Shown piece after piece: positions 38,179-49,556 of a DNA stretch of 64,000 nucleotides. The translations under genes and the position numbers were made by a program. Under the pieces are notes generated by a model. The model was not told the DNA's origin. It searched no databases and was given only the letters and a program-made list of their open reading frames with translations. Each line of letters begins with the position of its first letter. The first letter of the stretch is position 1. The DNA comes from Amphibalanus amphitrite. Lineage: Eukaryota > Arthropoda > Thecostraca > Balanomorpha > Balanidae. Location of the stretch: assembly GCF_019059575.1 (NCBI RefSeq), contig NW_024881670.1, positions 716,001 through 780,000 of the forward strand. Direction: 5' to 3'.

Positions 38179-38640
38179 TGCCGCTGCCGGAGTCGACGCT
38201 GGCAGCCATGGCCGGCGCCGAGCTGACGAGTTCCAACCTGGAAGCTCAGCGCGAGGGGCTGGCATTTGTTGCCGGCTTCGTGGCATACAAGTGTCACCAC
38301 ATCGACGCCACCCTCGGTAGTCGGTCTCCTGACTTCTCGGGCGCCGCCGGAGACACTGAACACCCTGCCGAACAGCTGAATTGTGACGATCAGCCGAGGC
38401 CAGCCGTTTGTTCTGTCACAAGCCTGGGTGGCCGCTGTGGAGGAGTTCGAGCGGAACTTCTGCCTGCTGATGGGGGCAACTGCAGATCAGGGGCCGCGAG
38501 TCATACAGCGTCTCAAGCTGTTCATCGCCGTCAAGCAGCCTCAGCTCGGCACCTGCGTGTCCAGGAAGTTGGCGAGCACCCGTCTCCACTTCCCCCTTCG
38601 GTCCTTAGCCTGACTGGACGAGGTCTGGCAGCTGAAAAGA
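38179..38640 (+). pseudogene. P-element/THAP9-like transposase C-terminal remnant
   Basis: It follows an acceptor TGCTTTCACAG. One frame reads EGLAFVAGFVAYKCHHID, a typical Y/FVAGYVA(H/Y)K block of P-type (THAP9-like) transposases. A +1 shift near 38385 then leads to ISRGQPFVLSQAWVAAVEEF, followed by ERNFCLLMG and later KLASTRLHFPLRSL. Those resemble the RGGL...W...FE..F and K(T/L)R.F.R...LN tail of the family. The frameshift and the lack of THAP and catalytic parts nearby make this a dead fragment. The family call is from remembered motif patterns; a GIY/other DNA transposase cannot be excluded. Confidence 0.55.
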
Positions 38641-38726
38641 GCCGATAGAAAAGTTGGCCATCATGCAAGGAGCTCTAGGTGAGCTGGTAAACCGGCTCGT
38701 GTAGCGACTACGACTGCTGGGTGGTG

Positions 38727-39135
38727 CTGTGTGACTCGGTGTGGTACGGCCGGCTCTGTGTGGATGCTGTGCGACTCGGCATGGTGCCTCCGGCTGTGTG
38801 TAACGGCTGTGCGACTCGGTGTGGTACGGCCGGCTCTGTTGGTGCTGTGCAACTCGGCATGGTGCCTCCGGCTGTGTGTAACGGCTGTGCGACTCGGTGT
38901 GGTACGGCCGGCTCTGTGTGGGTGCTGTGCGACTCGGCATGGTGCCTTCGGCTGTGTGTAACGGCTGTGCGACTCGGTGTGGTACGGCCGGCTCTGTGTG
39001 GGTGCTGTGCGACTCGGCATGGTGCCTCTGGCTGTGTGTAACGGCTGTGCGACTCGGTGTGGTACGGCAAGATTTGTTGGTGCTGTGTGACTCGGCATGG
39101 TGCCTCCGGCTGTGTGTAACGGCTGTGCGACTCAC
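38727..39135. repeat. 80-bp minisatellite, about five copies
   Basis: Units start at 38731, 38811, 38889, 38969, 39049 and (decayed) about 39125. Each unit is a dimer of two related 40-bp halves, GTGCGACTCGGTGTGGTACG... and GTGCGACTCGGCATGGTGCC.... The array keeps several frames open on both strands (up to 246 codons at 38605-39345, minus). I take those as artefacts of the repeat. Confidence 0.93.
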
Positions 39136-39299
39136 TGTGCGACTCGACATTGAGTAACGGCTGTGCGTCTCGATATTGTACCACCAGCTGTGAGTAACGG
39201 CCACCCGTAAGTGAAACTTATAATATTTAGTGACAATGTGTATTCGATTTTTTTCAGCAATGCAATTTAAGTGCATCCGTCCTGAGCGCACTAGCAGCG

Positions 39300-39600
39300 C
39301 AGCGGAGTCGATGTAATTTCGGTGACTCCCGACTCGTAGTTCCAAAAACTAATTCCGACTCCTAATCCGGTCCGGGCAGAACTGTCTATTCTGACCGATT
39401 CCGGCTCAGACTTCGCAGCCCTGCAGCTCCGCAGTCTGCGGAACCGATGAATTTTTGGTGACTTGGACTCTGACTCCTGCTCCGACTTCCAAAATCGACT
39501 CCGACTCCGATTACGGCTCCAGTTCGACTCCGACAATCCGATTCAAAAGTCTGGTCCCGACTCCATAACCCTGCGCCCTGGGACCCATACAAGCCTCGCT
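39300..39600 (-). repeat. GGAGTC-hexamer dispersed repeat
   Basis: Runs of GACTCC/GGAGTC-type hexamers (39310-39410 and 39465-39545) are embedded in longer conserved words such as CACCGAAA...TC and AGGGTTATGGAGTC (in reverse). Copies occur at 53165, 53560, 57815, 58549 and 62520. This looks like one interspersed family with an internal hexamer array. Confidence 0.75.
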
Positions 39601-40043
39601 GGTTTCGGCCCGCTCTTCCTGGACGTGACCTTATATCACTGTTACTCACTTTAAAATGCGACATATTTTCAATTTCTCGTGGGAAAAGTGCTCGCGAAAG
39701 CTTTTTGGGCGTTATAACACGAAAAAATGCCACCGGAAAGTCCGTAGTAATGCTCTGTACATAGGCCGGCCGCGGCGGGAGCATCCCAGTGACGTCATCC
39801 GGGGCCGGTAGGGGGAACGTAAAAAATTCCCTAATGAACCTACCTGGTATATAGGGCCTTGATGAAACCCAAATGGCATCAATTGGTCCGGATTCGAGCA
39901 TTTGCCGTAAATGAAGCTCCGTAATTTCGATGGCGTGAATTACTCCGGTCTCCGGCTTTATGAAACCGAATTGGCATCAAATACGCCAAATCTGGCATAA
40001 TTGACGGAACGCCGCAAGTAATTCCTTTTATGAAACGAGGCCC

Positions 40044-41076
40044 AGGTGACGTCAAGACGGCAGAGTAAAGGATTTTCATAGTCGGAGCAGAGATAACTAC
40101 GGGTATCGGAGATTGACGCCGGGTACAGACGAATAACACAAAGAAAACACGGGGTTCAATGCCCTGACGGATTAACTTCCAGTCACGGTATTACCAGATC
40201 TGACATCCGCTGCTAGCCGAGCTATATTGCGCAAGCCGCAAACACGTCCAGCAGAATTTCAACCGTAACTGACACAACATCGTCTTAACTGAGTCCGAGA
40301 GCGGAACAGACTTAGTCATCAAAATAGCATGCAGGTAATTACGTCAAATTCAGATGCATGTTGTCTGCGTTGCAAAGCTTGGTTGATGTCAGCGACAACT
40401 TGATTCACAGCGACAGGACAGCTTTGCATTACACCAACCGATCGCTGAGGCAGTTAGTTAGACCTTTCTCGAGCATTGAAGACGATGCTTAGGCATTCAC
40501 AGCATGGCAAACACAAATCTTGCAGTCATTATCGAAACAGGACGTCAGAGTATAGACTGACAGTTTTCAATCCCAGAGCCAAAGGAAACTCTCCAGCAAC
40601 TTCACATCAACGAGTTCAGAATCTGACGCAAAGCCACTGCCCCACAAGAATGGCAGAGCCAGCCAGCCGGCGGGAGGGAGAGGAAGAGGGGCGGAGGAGG
40701 GGTAGAGTGATGGAGACCCCACTGCCCACGGTCAAACTGGGACAGAAGATGGCCATTGGCCATGATCTGAATCTGACGACCCATTGCGGCGCCGAAAGCA
40801 TAGAAAGGCTGCTCAAGCCGGACACGAGTAGTGCGGTCAGATAAAACCCTCTGCAGAGCACTGTCGTCTGACTGAATACGCCCTCAGCTCTCTGACAAAA
40901 CCGATCGTACCACTGGGAAACGTGAACCCAACGAGCCACATCTACGGGAGAGCTACGGAATGTATCAATGGGTTAGGAGGACAAGAAGGCAGGAGCGTCC
41001 AAGGTCTTGCCTGCTGAGCAGATGAGATTTTCGACAAACAACATCGCATAAACATCCCAGCGGAAAACTGCTTATA
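40044..41076. other. intergenic, no feature
   Basis: No gene, RNA or clear repeat. A purine-rich GAGGAAGAGGGGCGGAGGAG patch lies at about 40680-40700. Confidence 0.5.
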
Positions 41077-42365
41077 CGAGGGGGTATCGAAAAGTTCTGA
41101 TCATCACCATGAATTAGATGTGATAGAAATTTGATTTTTTTACATGATGTTCATTACTTCTTCACAAATCACCACACACGACTGCAAACTTATTGCATCG
41201 TTTCTTGAACTGCCTCAGGCGGTCATTGTAGAACCTTCGCACTGTCCCGTAAATCACTGCTTCACCTCATCAATGACGTCATTTTTGTCCTTCAATCACC
41301 GGCCATACTGTGGATTTTTCATCTCCCGTAACAATCAAGAGTCAGTTAATACCCGGTCAGGTGAATTTGTTAGATACGGTAGGATTTAATATCCACATCA
41401 TGTTGTTTCTTCAATCGCAGCTCAGGACGAATGGGTGGGGGCACTGTCCGTGAGGATAAAACATCTTTCTTGCGCTTTTTTGCGGCGATTCTGCTTGAGG
41501 CCATCTCGCAATTTCTTCAAAAGTGTGCAGTAGCGCATGCTTATCATTATCCGACCATTATCAAGACAGTCGGTAATGACTATCCTACGCCAGATCCAGA
41601 ACACTGAGAGCATTGACTTTCCATATCGGCTTCTGCATCTTCGCCTTTTAAGAAGGGCAGATGTGCCGTGCTTAAACTTCTAGATCATCTTTTTGTCTCT
41701 GAATCATACACATAGACCCAGCATTCGTCACAAGTCATCAAATGATCAAAGATGTCTTCAATTTCCTAAAAAAGGCCTAGTTTTCGTTTCGAAAAACGAA
41801 GACGAATTTTTCTCTCGAACAAAGTAGACACACGAACTTCTAATCGGGCTGACTCCTTTATCGTCTGTAGTTCTTCGCTGATAATATTTTCAGACACTGC
41901 CAGCATTGAGACCTTTCTGTTGCACAATCATCTGAGAGGCCACACGACGATCTGTAAGGATGAGGTCCTCCACTTCCTTCACAGTCACCACCTTGTCAAT
42001 CACTGGTAGTCACTCACTTCTTGACTCCCTTGCAAAGGCCATGCAACCAAGTTGAAAATTAGTTCTTCATTTTCGGTAAGTGCATGAGATGGGCTTTCTT
42101 CGCCATAAACTAAGTTCACGTTCTTGATGTAATTTATCAGTGTGATACCGTTTCAAATGCATTAGTTGGATGACGGTTCGGTCCTCAGTGGGCCCAATGC
42201 TCATCTTTTTTACTTCTAAGTCTCTCCTACATAAGATAAAACCACTTCTCAGGATTTTCTTTGCGGGAACATTGTTCTTGAGAACCAAATATAATGCCTA
42301 CCAAAAATCATCAAAATCGGTCCATATCTTCTATGTGATGATCAGAACTTTTCGATACCCCCTCG
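41077..42365 (-). mobile_element. mariner-family transposon, 1,289 bp, inactive
   Basis: Inverted repeats beginning CGAGGGGGTATCGAAAAG match exactly for about 31 bp at both ends. They are flanked by TA duplications at 41075-41076 and 42366-42367. The size is standard for mariner (about 1.3 kb). The transposase reads on the minus strand and is interrupted. Perfect TIRs alongside a decayed gene suggest insertion as an already dead copy or mobilisation in trans. Confidence 0.93.
41140..42010 (-). pseudogene. mariner transposase, multiple stops
   Basis: Fragments in order on the minus strand match mariner transposase. First comes VTVKEVEDLILTDRRVAS (helix-turn-helix linker, about 41990-41930). 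Then CDECWVYVYDSETK (first catalytic Asp, about 41730-41690) ends at a stop just after. A 63-codon open stretch from 41613 to 41422 reads MLSVFWIWRRIVITDCLDNG and ends ILTDSAPTHSS (second Asp of a DD34D set). Last is a decayed ...NSPDRVLTDS...DVIDEVKQ... C-terminal part. Stops and frame changes break it throughout, so it cannot make a transposase. Confidence 0.85.
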
Positions 42366-43521
42366 TAGTCATTGAGATTAGATGTCACAGACAGCGGTGA
42401 TTTCATCCGGCATTCGATATCCAGAAGAAAACCAGACACGACAGGGATCAAATGGTTGCCTAGCTTCAATTTTCCAGTTCAGACAAATACAGTTCAAGTA
42501 TTTAAGAAAAGGTCCAAGACACCGTCGCTAATACCTTGGAAGTGGATTGTGCTAGATAATACCAATACGGTTAAAAGACCTGATTTTTACAGCTCACGAC
42601 AATCCACAGCACAGCCGAATGGTTACCAACAGGAAAAAGATCGCCGAAAAACATGATTGCCCTTGCAAAGCGCACAACTTCACGGCAATCAAACCTCACT
42701 GAAATTCCTAAATGGCAACGAGGAAAACGCCTATACAGTGAGTTGGCTGAGGCCATTGAAGGAGCCAATTTACAGGGCGCTGGCACAGCCCGAGCGCCCA
42801 TTCAGACGAGTGCCGCGATGAAGGCCTGCCGAGCGACCATCAGCTCGGCGTCTATCCAATCTGTCACAATGACACGAACATGACGGACGACAGGCCGACC
42901 CGACCGGCGCGGCGGGGATGTACCGACACGCGACGCCCCGGGGATTGGTCCTATCATCGACCCTACAATCCACTCCGGAACGTCGCTCTGACCCCAGGGA
43001 ATCAGTCAGGTAAGGTCAATGCCCTAACCCTTGCCTTCGTGACTCCTCAGCACCATGTAAATTCATATTGCAATGCTGGGTAATGCCAAAACATCTCTAA
43101 AGCTAAAATCTGTTAGCATTTTTGGTGTCACTTTTGGCAAATGAATGATACCTATAGCAACCCTAGCTCAGCAGCATGTGGCATTAATATCGATCAACCA
43201 TCCGTCAGCTCCAGAGGTGAACAGAGGAAGATCGTTATTCGTAATGCAGAAGAGAAGCATTTGAATGGTTGTTAAGCTGGCCCGTCCGTCTCGTCCGTTC
43301 CGTAGGTACAGCTTGGTACAGCTTCATAACCCGGAATTGAGCGCCCGGGTTCGAGTTGCTCCTGCGCTTGACATAAGAGTGCTGATGTCAGGGATGATCT
43401 GATGTTAGTGGGGGCAAAGATTGCTCAGATGTGGGCAGCCGAGGTCAGCTGAAGTCAGTTTGGGAGACGGACCGACGCCACAGTAATGGATTGAGCGCGG
43501 CGCCCGGGGATCGAAAGATGA
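42366..43521. other. intergenic, no gene recognised
   Basis: Mixed composition. A GC-rich patch at 42770-42960 has open frames on both strands without recognisable motifs. A possible pol III B-box-like GGGTTCGAGT near 43347 has no matching A-box at the right distance that I can defend. Confidence 0.4.
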
Positions 43522-45327
43522 TTACGAGCGAGCGAGCGCAGCGAGCGAAGTGAAGTCTTTTCAAGATAACGGAAAAATCTCAGTATGAGCGGCCCGGCCC
43601 GGCCCGGCCTGTAACGCTTTTGAGAGGCTTATATCTCAGCAACCGCTGGACCGATTGGCCTGCGGTCTTTTTTGCTGGGTAGCCCCATCCCTTCTACCCC
43701 GTAATTGACTTCTTTTGATGCATCTCAGTGACCGTCGTGGCACGTGCCACGTGAAAAGTCAAGTGTGTTCGTTCAAGCTGTTTTGCAAAAGTAGTGATTT
43801 TGAGAGGCTCATATCTCAACAGCCGCTTGGGCGATTGTCTCGCCGTAATTTTTGTAGGGTAGCTGCATCCCTTCTACCAAAGGTCGGATACTCTTGATCT
43901 ATGTGAGTGACCCCCACTGCACGTGCAAAATGCAAAAAGAAGAGGTGCCAAATTTGTTCCCATTTCAATAACTCGGTAATTACTGACGCGATTTCGCTGA
44001 AACTTGGCATACAGGTAGGCACCCACCAGGTAATGCATTCCCAGGGTATATACAATTACAACCAGTAAAACGCCTTTTGGGCGAAGAACGAGCGAGCGAG
44101 ATAGTGAGCCCTGCACGTGCGGAAGGGCGTGAGGGTACTTCCAACGGGCTTGTGCAAAGCACTCTTCTAACCGGTCGCTAGTGGTGTGCCAAATTTGAAC
44201 GCAATCGGCCCAGCCGTTCTTGAGATCTGGAAGCGGCATTCTGCACGTGCGCACGTGCAAACGGGGTCCAAACTGACTTTTGCACGGCACCCTTCTAACC
44301 GGTCCCCAACCGTGTACCAAATTTGAGCGCAATCGGCCCAGCCGTTCTCGAGATCTGGGAGCGCCTCCTGCACGTGCGCACGTGCAGTAGCATCCTAACC
44401 GCAACACATGGGAATGCATTGCCTGGTGGGTGCCTACCTGTATGCCAAGTTTTAGCGAAATCGCCCCAGTAATTACAGAGTTATTGAAATGGGAACAAAT
44501 TTGGCACCTCTTCTTTTTGCATTTTGCACGTTCAGTGGAGGTCACTCACATAGATTAAGAGTATCCGACCTTTGGTAGAAAGGATGCAGCTACCCTATAA
44601 AAATTACCGCAAGACAATCGCTCAAGCCGCTGCTGAGATATGGAACTCTCAAAATCATTACTTTTGCAAAACTGCTTGAACACCCTTGACTTTTCACGTG
44701 CCACGTGCCACGACGGTCACTGAGATGTATCAAAAGTAGTCAATTACGAGATAGAAGGGATGGGGCTACCCAGCAAAAAAGACCCCATGCCAATCGGTCC
44801 AGCGGTTGCTGAGATATAAGCCTCTCAAAAGCGTTACAGGCCGGGCCGGGCTGGGCCGGGCCGGGCCGGGCCGGGCCGCTCATACTGAGATTTTTCCGTT
44901 ATATTGAAAAGACTCACTTCGCTCGCTGCGCTCGCTCGCTCGTAACAACCAACAACATGCATTCCCATGTGTTGCGGTTAGGGTGCTACTGCACGTGCGC
45001 ACGTGCAGGGGGCGCTTCCAGATCTCGAGAACGGCTGGGCCGATTGCGCTCAAATTTGGTACACGGTTGGGGACCGGTTAGTAGGGTGCCGTGCAAAAGT
45101 CAGTTTGGAGTTTGGACCCCGTTTTCACGTGCGCACGTGCAGAATGCCGCTTCCATATCTCAGGAACGGCTGGGCCGATTGCGTTCAAATTTGGCACACC
45201 GCTAGCGACCGGTTAGAAGGGTGCTTTGAGCAAGCCTGTTGAAAGTACCCTCTCGCCCTTCCGCACGTGCAGGGCTCACTATCTCGCTCGCTCGTTCTTT
45301 GCCCAAAAGGCGTTTTACTGGTTGTAA
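43522..45327. repeat. 1.8-kb A-B-A'-B' inverted-repeat block
   Basis: Segment A (43522-44043) recurs inverted as A' (44409-44945). Segment B (44044-44408) recurs inverted as B' (44958-45327). A begins with a GAGC/GAGCGAGCGC run and a GGCCC-repeat tract. Each segment is built from units of about 130-170 bp containing the shared motif (ATATCTCAGCAACCGCTGG-type) alternating with CACGTGC palindromes and CCCTTCTACC or ACCGGTTAGAAGGGTGC words. The block can fold as overlapping long hairpins. No TIR or target-site duplication could be fixed. It gives misleading open frames up to 223 codons on the minus strand (43874-44545). Confidence 0.9.
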
Positions 45328-47756
45328 GTAATAAAGACATAACGCCTCCGATTCCAGAGAACATGCTCAACGTTTGCGCTCAAATTCTCCAAACTACTCG
45401 CTAATGGCGCGATCAGACGGCAGATGTCTAGTTTATCAAAACCAGCCCTATCAAATCATTAGCTAAAATTTATGATTTGTCAATAAAGCTTTTCATTGGG
45501 TTGAGCCATTGGGCATTCAGGAGGCTGTACTGGATAAAACATAACAGGATGAGGGACCCTGAGATGACTTTAGTTAACTTCAAAGGACAGAGTGGCTGCT
45601 GACTTGAATGCACTATTATCAAATGAGCCTGGGGTTTAATGAAAGCTTCTTTATTATTCATTTGGAATTCTACCTCCAAGAGCTTACTCATGATGCTAGG
45701 GGTTGCCACAGGCCAATAATGTTTCATTTCATTTATTAAAGCTGCATAGTTTTTTTAGAATTGGAGCAATGCTCACCACCAACAAGGACCTTGGGAGGAA
45801 ACCATGAAGAAGGAAAGCATTGAAATTTGAAACAGGAATGGATAACCACTGCATGCCTCAGAATAACCCAAAGCACACAAAACTGTACAGTTCAAGTTTC
45901 TGCCTAAAGTACAGAGATCTGTGGAGCTCCCCACCCTGTAAGTAAGTCATGACCCTGATTTACAAATACAACAGCTTAAATGAAGAATATAGCAGCAGCA
46001 GTGTTCAAATCAAAATCTGCAGGAGTAACTATCTGAAGGATTCAATGGGAAATCTTCAGATTGAAAATGATGGCATCTTTAAAGTTGAACACGAGGCCCA
46101 GTCAAGAGTCAAACATTGCATGAAATTCAAAAAATAGACTATGGTTTTTCATGCAACTTCATTCATCAGGGTGAGAGAGCAAAACTGATACTGAACCATG
46201 TAACTTCCTTAAAAAAGTCACCCACCAGGGACCTTTGACCTTAGCTCAGCCTGTCAAAAACAAAACAAAACAACACCTTAGTCCTTAAATAATTGGTAGG
46301 TAATCATATGGCAGGCTGGTCCCACCAATGTTCTTGACCTCGAGCTACTGATTCAAGATTAAGATCGAGATGCCAATCTGGGTTATTTTAAGAGTCAAAA
46401 AAAAGATTGAAATATTGCTTGATATGGGCTGATAGTTCATTTTTATGGCGAACAAATTAGCATGCGATACCCTCCCATAGCCATAAGTACCAATAAAATT
46501 TACCTTTACTAGGTAGCTCAAGCTTCCGATTTCAATTTGTGTCACAGGTAGATGATGTTGAGATTGGAAAACCTCCGAGTGCGATTAACTCTCAAACTTC
46601 AACAGCAGCTTATCATTGACCCTAGCCTCTTCAGTCAAATTTGTTGAGTAGACCAACAAAATTCACGCATTGTTCCTCCGAGCTCTCAAATGTAAGAAAT
46701 GATGCAAAATTGAAATGCCAGTTGCCACTGTGCGAAAAGTGCGAGAAAAGTGGTAAGAAATTTTTGTCCGCGATAAAATTTTGTCCTGTCCCTGTCCAAA
46801 CAGCTGATTTGAGAAGAACATCATCCAGCTGATGGGGTGCAATGTTTATAAAAAGCCAATGTCGAAAACATGAAAAGAAAGGAAAGAAAGGTCATCAATC
46901 GTAAAATAAACACAAAATTAAATAACAGAATGAAATTTAGCTAAATACTAACGATGTTGCCTTTTTATCTATTCATAAAGCACAACATGGGTGGATCCAT
47001 TTCACAACTTTCAAGTAATGAAAAAGGTTTAAATGATGTTATGATAGTTCACGCTGTCTTTCACATTTTTAAGGATTTCAAATTGTAAATACTTTATGAA
47101 AACTAATCAATAAAAGATATATTTAGCATTTTATGCAAGCATAACTCAGCTGTGATGACGGGTGTGTATCAAATGTACCCAAGTACAGTCGGACCCAGAA
47201 TCCAACGGGACCCAAGATTCATAAGTACCCAGGTACCTCAGGCTATACGGAAGTACCATAGCGACGTTGGGTCCCAAGGTTCAAGGCTGCCAGAATATGA
47301 TTGGCTGAGCAGGCAGACCAATCGAACGAGCTGTTAGAAACTACTGTACCTCAGTACACTCTCTGACAGTGGGCAAGTGCGGTGAAGAGTTCGCATACCA
47401 AAGTGACCCTTCCGGAGGACCGGCGGCCGGCGCCCAGTCAGGTAACAATGGGAAGGGTCGGGGGGACGGCCCGCCGCGCCGCACGGTGACAGCTGATTCC
47501 CGGGACGCTCAAGTGTCGCCTGTCAGACGCGTCGCCTGCCTTCCCCTCCCGCCCCGCCGAGCCGCACAAAGCAGCCGGACCCTGTCGCGGAACGAACCAC
47601 CCGACCATGCTGTCATCATCGGCGGCGAACTGAACTGCATGTCTTTCTGAGTCGTGGCGCTGAGCAAGCCTGAATAACCGGTCATGCTTGCGTATTTCAT
47701 GCTTCAGCCCTGCTGTGAGCCACATTTTATGATTGCGGATCTCGGATCCCTCGCCG
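45328..47756. other. AT-rich spacer, no gene recognised
   Basis: No protein family is recognised in 45328-47150. At 47157-47340 GTACC/GGTACC words and GGGACCCAAG-type stretches occur, and similar words appear inverted at 61730-61830. A GC-rich patch follows at 47400-47640. Confidence 0.45.
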
Positions 47757-48315
47757 GCACAGGGGGGGGGGGGTGATGAGGTTTTTCGCAAATAACTCGC
47801 GTAAAAAGCGGCCGATCGCGACGAAACTTTCAGTACCCTCGCATTGATCAATGTTACACCTACCCTGAAAATTTCATGACCCTGACCCAAATGACCTTTG
47901 ACCTGTGACCTCTTTTCCGAGACCATGTTTGGCCGGAATCGCGATTCGGCGTATGTCGGCTCGCATTAGCCGCGCGTTTGCAAGCTTTTCGTGGTTTCAA
48001 ACGTTCAAACATGTGATTTGATGTTGCTCCCATACATTAGGGTGGGTGTTAAGGTCACCTGAAGGTCAGGTCAGGTCATTGACCTTTGGTGACCTCGGGT
48101 GACCTCGATTCACCTTTTCGAGTTTTACATGTTTCTTGCCTAGTTTTTGGAGCTGAATTCGAATTTAGCAATCATTTTAACATTTACGAAGTAGTTTTGG
48201 TGCCTTCGTAACATGTTACGAAGCTTTCAGAGGCGGTTGACACTTATTACGAATTCCCGTCACAACCCCTACCGGTTGACCTGACCTGACCTGACCCGAC
48301 CTGGTCTAAATGCTT
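47757..48315. repeat. partial copy of the 50214-51103 element family
   Basis: A poly-G run is followed by TTTTTCGCAAATAACTCGCG and GACGAAACTTTCAGTACCCT. Then come CTGAAAATTTCATGACCCTG, a TGACC pentamer tract and GGTTGACCTGACCTGACC, in the same order as in the complete element. The similarity ends around 48315, after which the sequence diverges. No TTAA start is present. Confidence 0.85.
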
Positions 48316-48717
48316 AAAGACATCATCTCTGATCAAAACTATAACGATATTCGTGATCGTGAAATTACGGGTATGGTAAAACGCCCCAACTTTGGTTGTC
48401 ACCTGGTTATGAGTATGAGTTCCGTTTGTATAGATAATGCATTTAGTATTCCAGTTTCGGCGGTACTACTCTATTATTTAGGTAAGCAGAAACGTATTAA
48501 CGTCAGTAACGTGCTTTCGGAGAATATGGTTGGATGGAGAACCGTTAAAAAAACAATACTTCAGCATTTGCAAGCAAAGCTACCTAGCTCAATAAATTCA
48601 CCCATTGCAAAAAAATTACTGTTTTCAATGTCTTCGTCATCTATTTACCCCAATCAGCAACAATGCATCACAATATAGCCATTTCTGGATTGTGGCATTT
48701 AAGCAAATAAAATGGTC

Positions 48718-48901
48718 AAGGCTGAAACAGACTTTCCGCAGTCAGGAAATCGCATGCGAGAGCCTATTCAAATACATTACAATCCTTCCCGCATCAAACG
48801 CATGCGGGAGGTGCGGACGATTGATGCGAGCGTGATTTAATCTATTTGAATAGGCTCTCGCATGCGATTTCCTGACTGCGGAAAGAGTCTGTTTCAGCCT
48901 T
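48718..48901. repeat. foldback element, 57-59 bp arms
   Basis: Arm 48718-48774 and inverted arm 48843-48901 are identical except for a 2-bp indel. They share CGCAGTCAGGAAATCGCATG and GAGAGCCTATTCAAATA. The 68-bp loop itself holds a CGCATGCGGG palindromic part. The near-identity implies a young insertion or strong structural constraint. No target-site duplication was identified. Confidence 0.9.
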
Positions 48902-49239
48902 ATTAGAAACCATGCCGGTGCGTTTTGTGAATTTTACAATGCTTGTTTGTAGCGGAATATCTTATATCTGTCATTTATCCCGCATCGTAGTCAGCATTTA
49001 CAATTGCTTCACGTGCTAAGAGAGAAAATTATCAGATGTTGAGTAAATGATTTGTTTAACAGGTTCTAGATGTGTAACAGTTGTTAAACGTCTACTGTGA
49101 CGATTAACAAACTGTTAAACGTCTAGTAGACATTACATGAAATATGTCGGCGGCACGGGATAAAATTATTAAACCGCTCGTAGGTAGAAAAATCTTTTAA
49201 ACCTAACGCTTCTCACGATGCCAACGCTTGATTTTTAAA

Positions 49240-49490
49240 CTTGGAAAGATCGGTGGTCACGCTTTTGCGAGGCTTATATCTCAGCAACCACTTGACCGAT
49301 TTACATGCGGTAATTTTTTATAAAGAAGCTTCATTCCTTCTATCAAGTATTGGATTATTCTTGATGAATGTGGGTGACCCCTTATGCACGTGCTACTTGC
49401 AAAACGAAGAGGATCAGTTTTGTAACAATTGCAGTATCGGGCCGATTGCGCTGAAAGTTGGCATGTACAGGGTGTCCCATAAGATCGTTC
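49240..49490 (+). repeat. diverged single unit of the 43.5-45.3 kb repeat
   Basis: CTTTTGCGAGGCTTATATCT followed by CAGCAACCACTTGACCGATT, a CATTCCTTCTATC word and GTGGGTGACCCC...GCACGTGC parallels segment A. It ends with GGGCCGATTGCGCTGAAAGT, a second copy of the shared motif. Confidence 0.8.
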
Positions 49491-49556
49491 TCATCTAAAT
49501 TTTACTTTTAGGCGTACTCTTGTTTTACAACACGTTCAGCGTAACTCGCAAATTAA

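Larger units (their letters stand above)
35866..40043. mobile_element. candidate 4.2-kb element with 18-bp inverted ends
   Basis: GGGCCTCGTTTCATAAAA at 35866-35883 is matched by its exact inverted copy at 40026-40043. A P-element-like transposase remnant (37305-38640) lies between. Related inner termini (GTTTTATGAAACCC near 36464-36478, GGCCTTGATGAAACCC near 39855 and TTTATGAAACCGAATTGGCATC near 39958) suggest nested or duplicated ends instead. The block could be two separate small MITEs (about 35866-36478 and 39854-40043) of one family. No matching target-site duplication was found, so single-element status is unproven. Confidence 0.45.

Noticed and set aside
38605..39345. 246-codon His/Ser-rich minus-strand frame
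   Set aside because: It coincides with the 80-bp minisatellite, and several frames are open at once.
43340..43360. tRNA-derived SINE or tRNA gene (B-box-like GGGTTCGAGT)
   Set aside because: No A-box or cloverleaf at the right distance could be drawn.
43874..44545. 223-codon minus-strand frame with repeated ERLGRLRSNL-type segments
   Set aside because: The repeats mirror the DNA repeat units, and the inverted copy encodes similar fragments. No stable gene.
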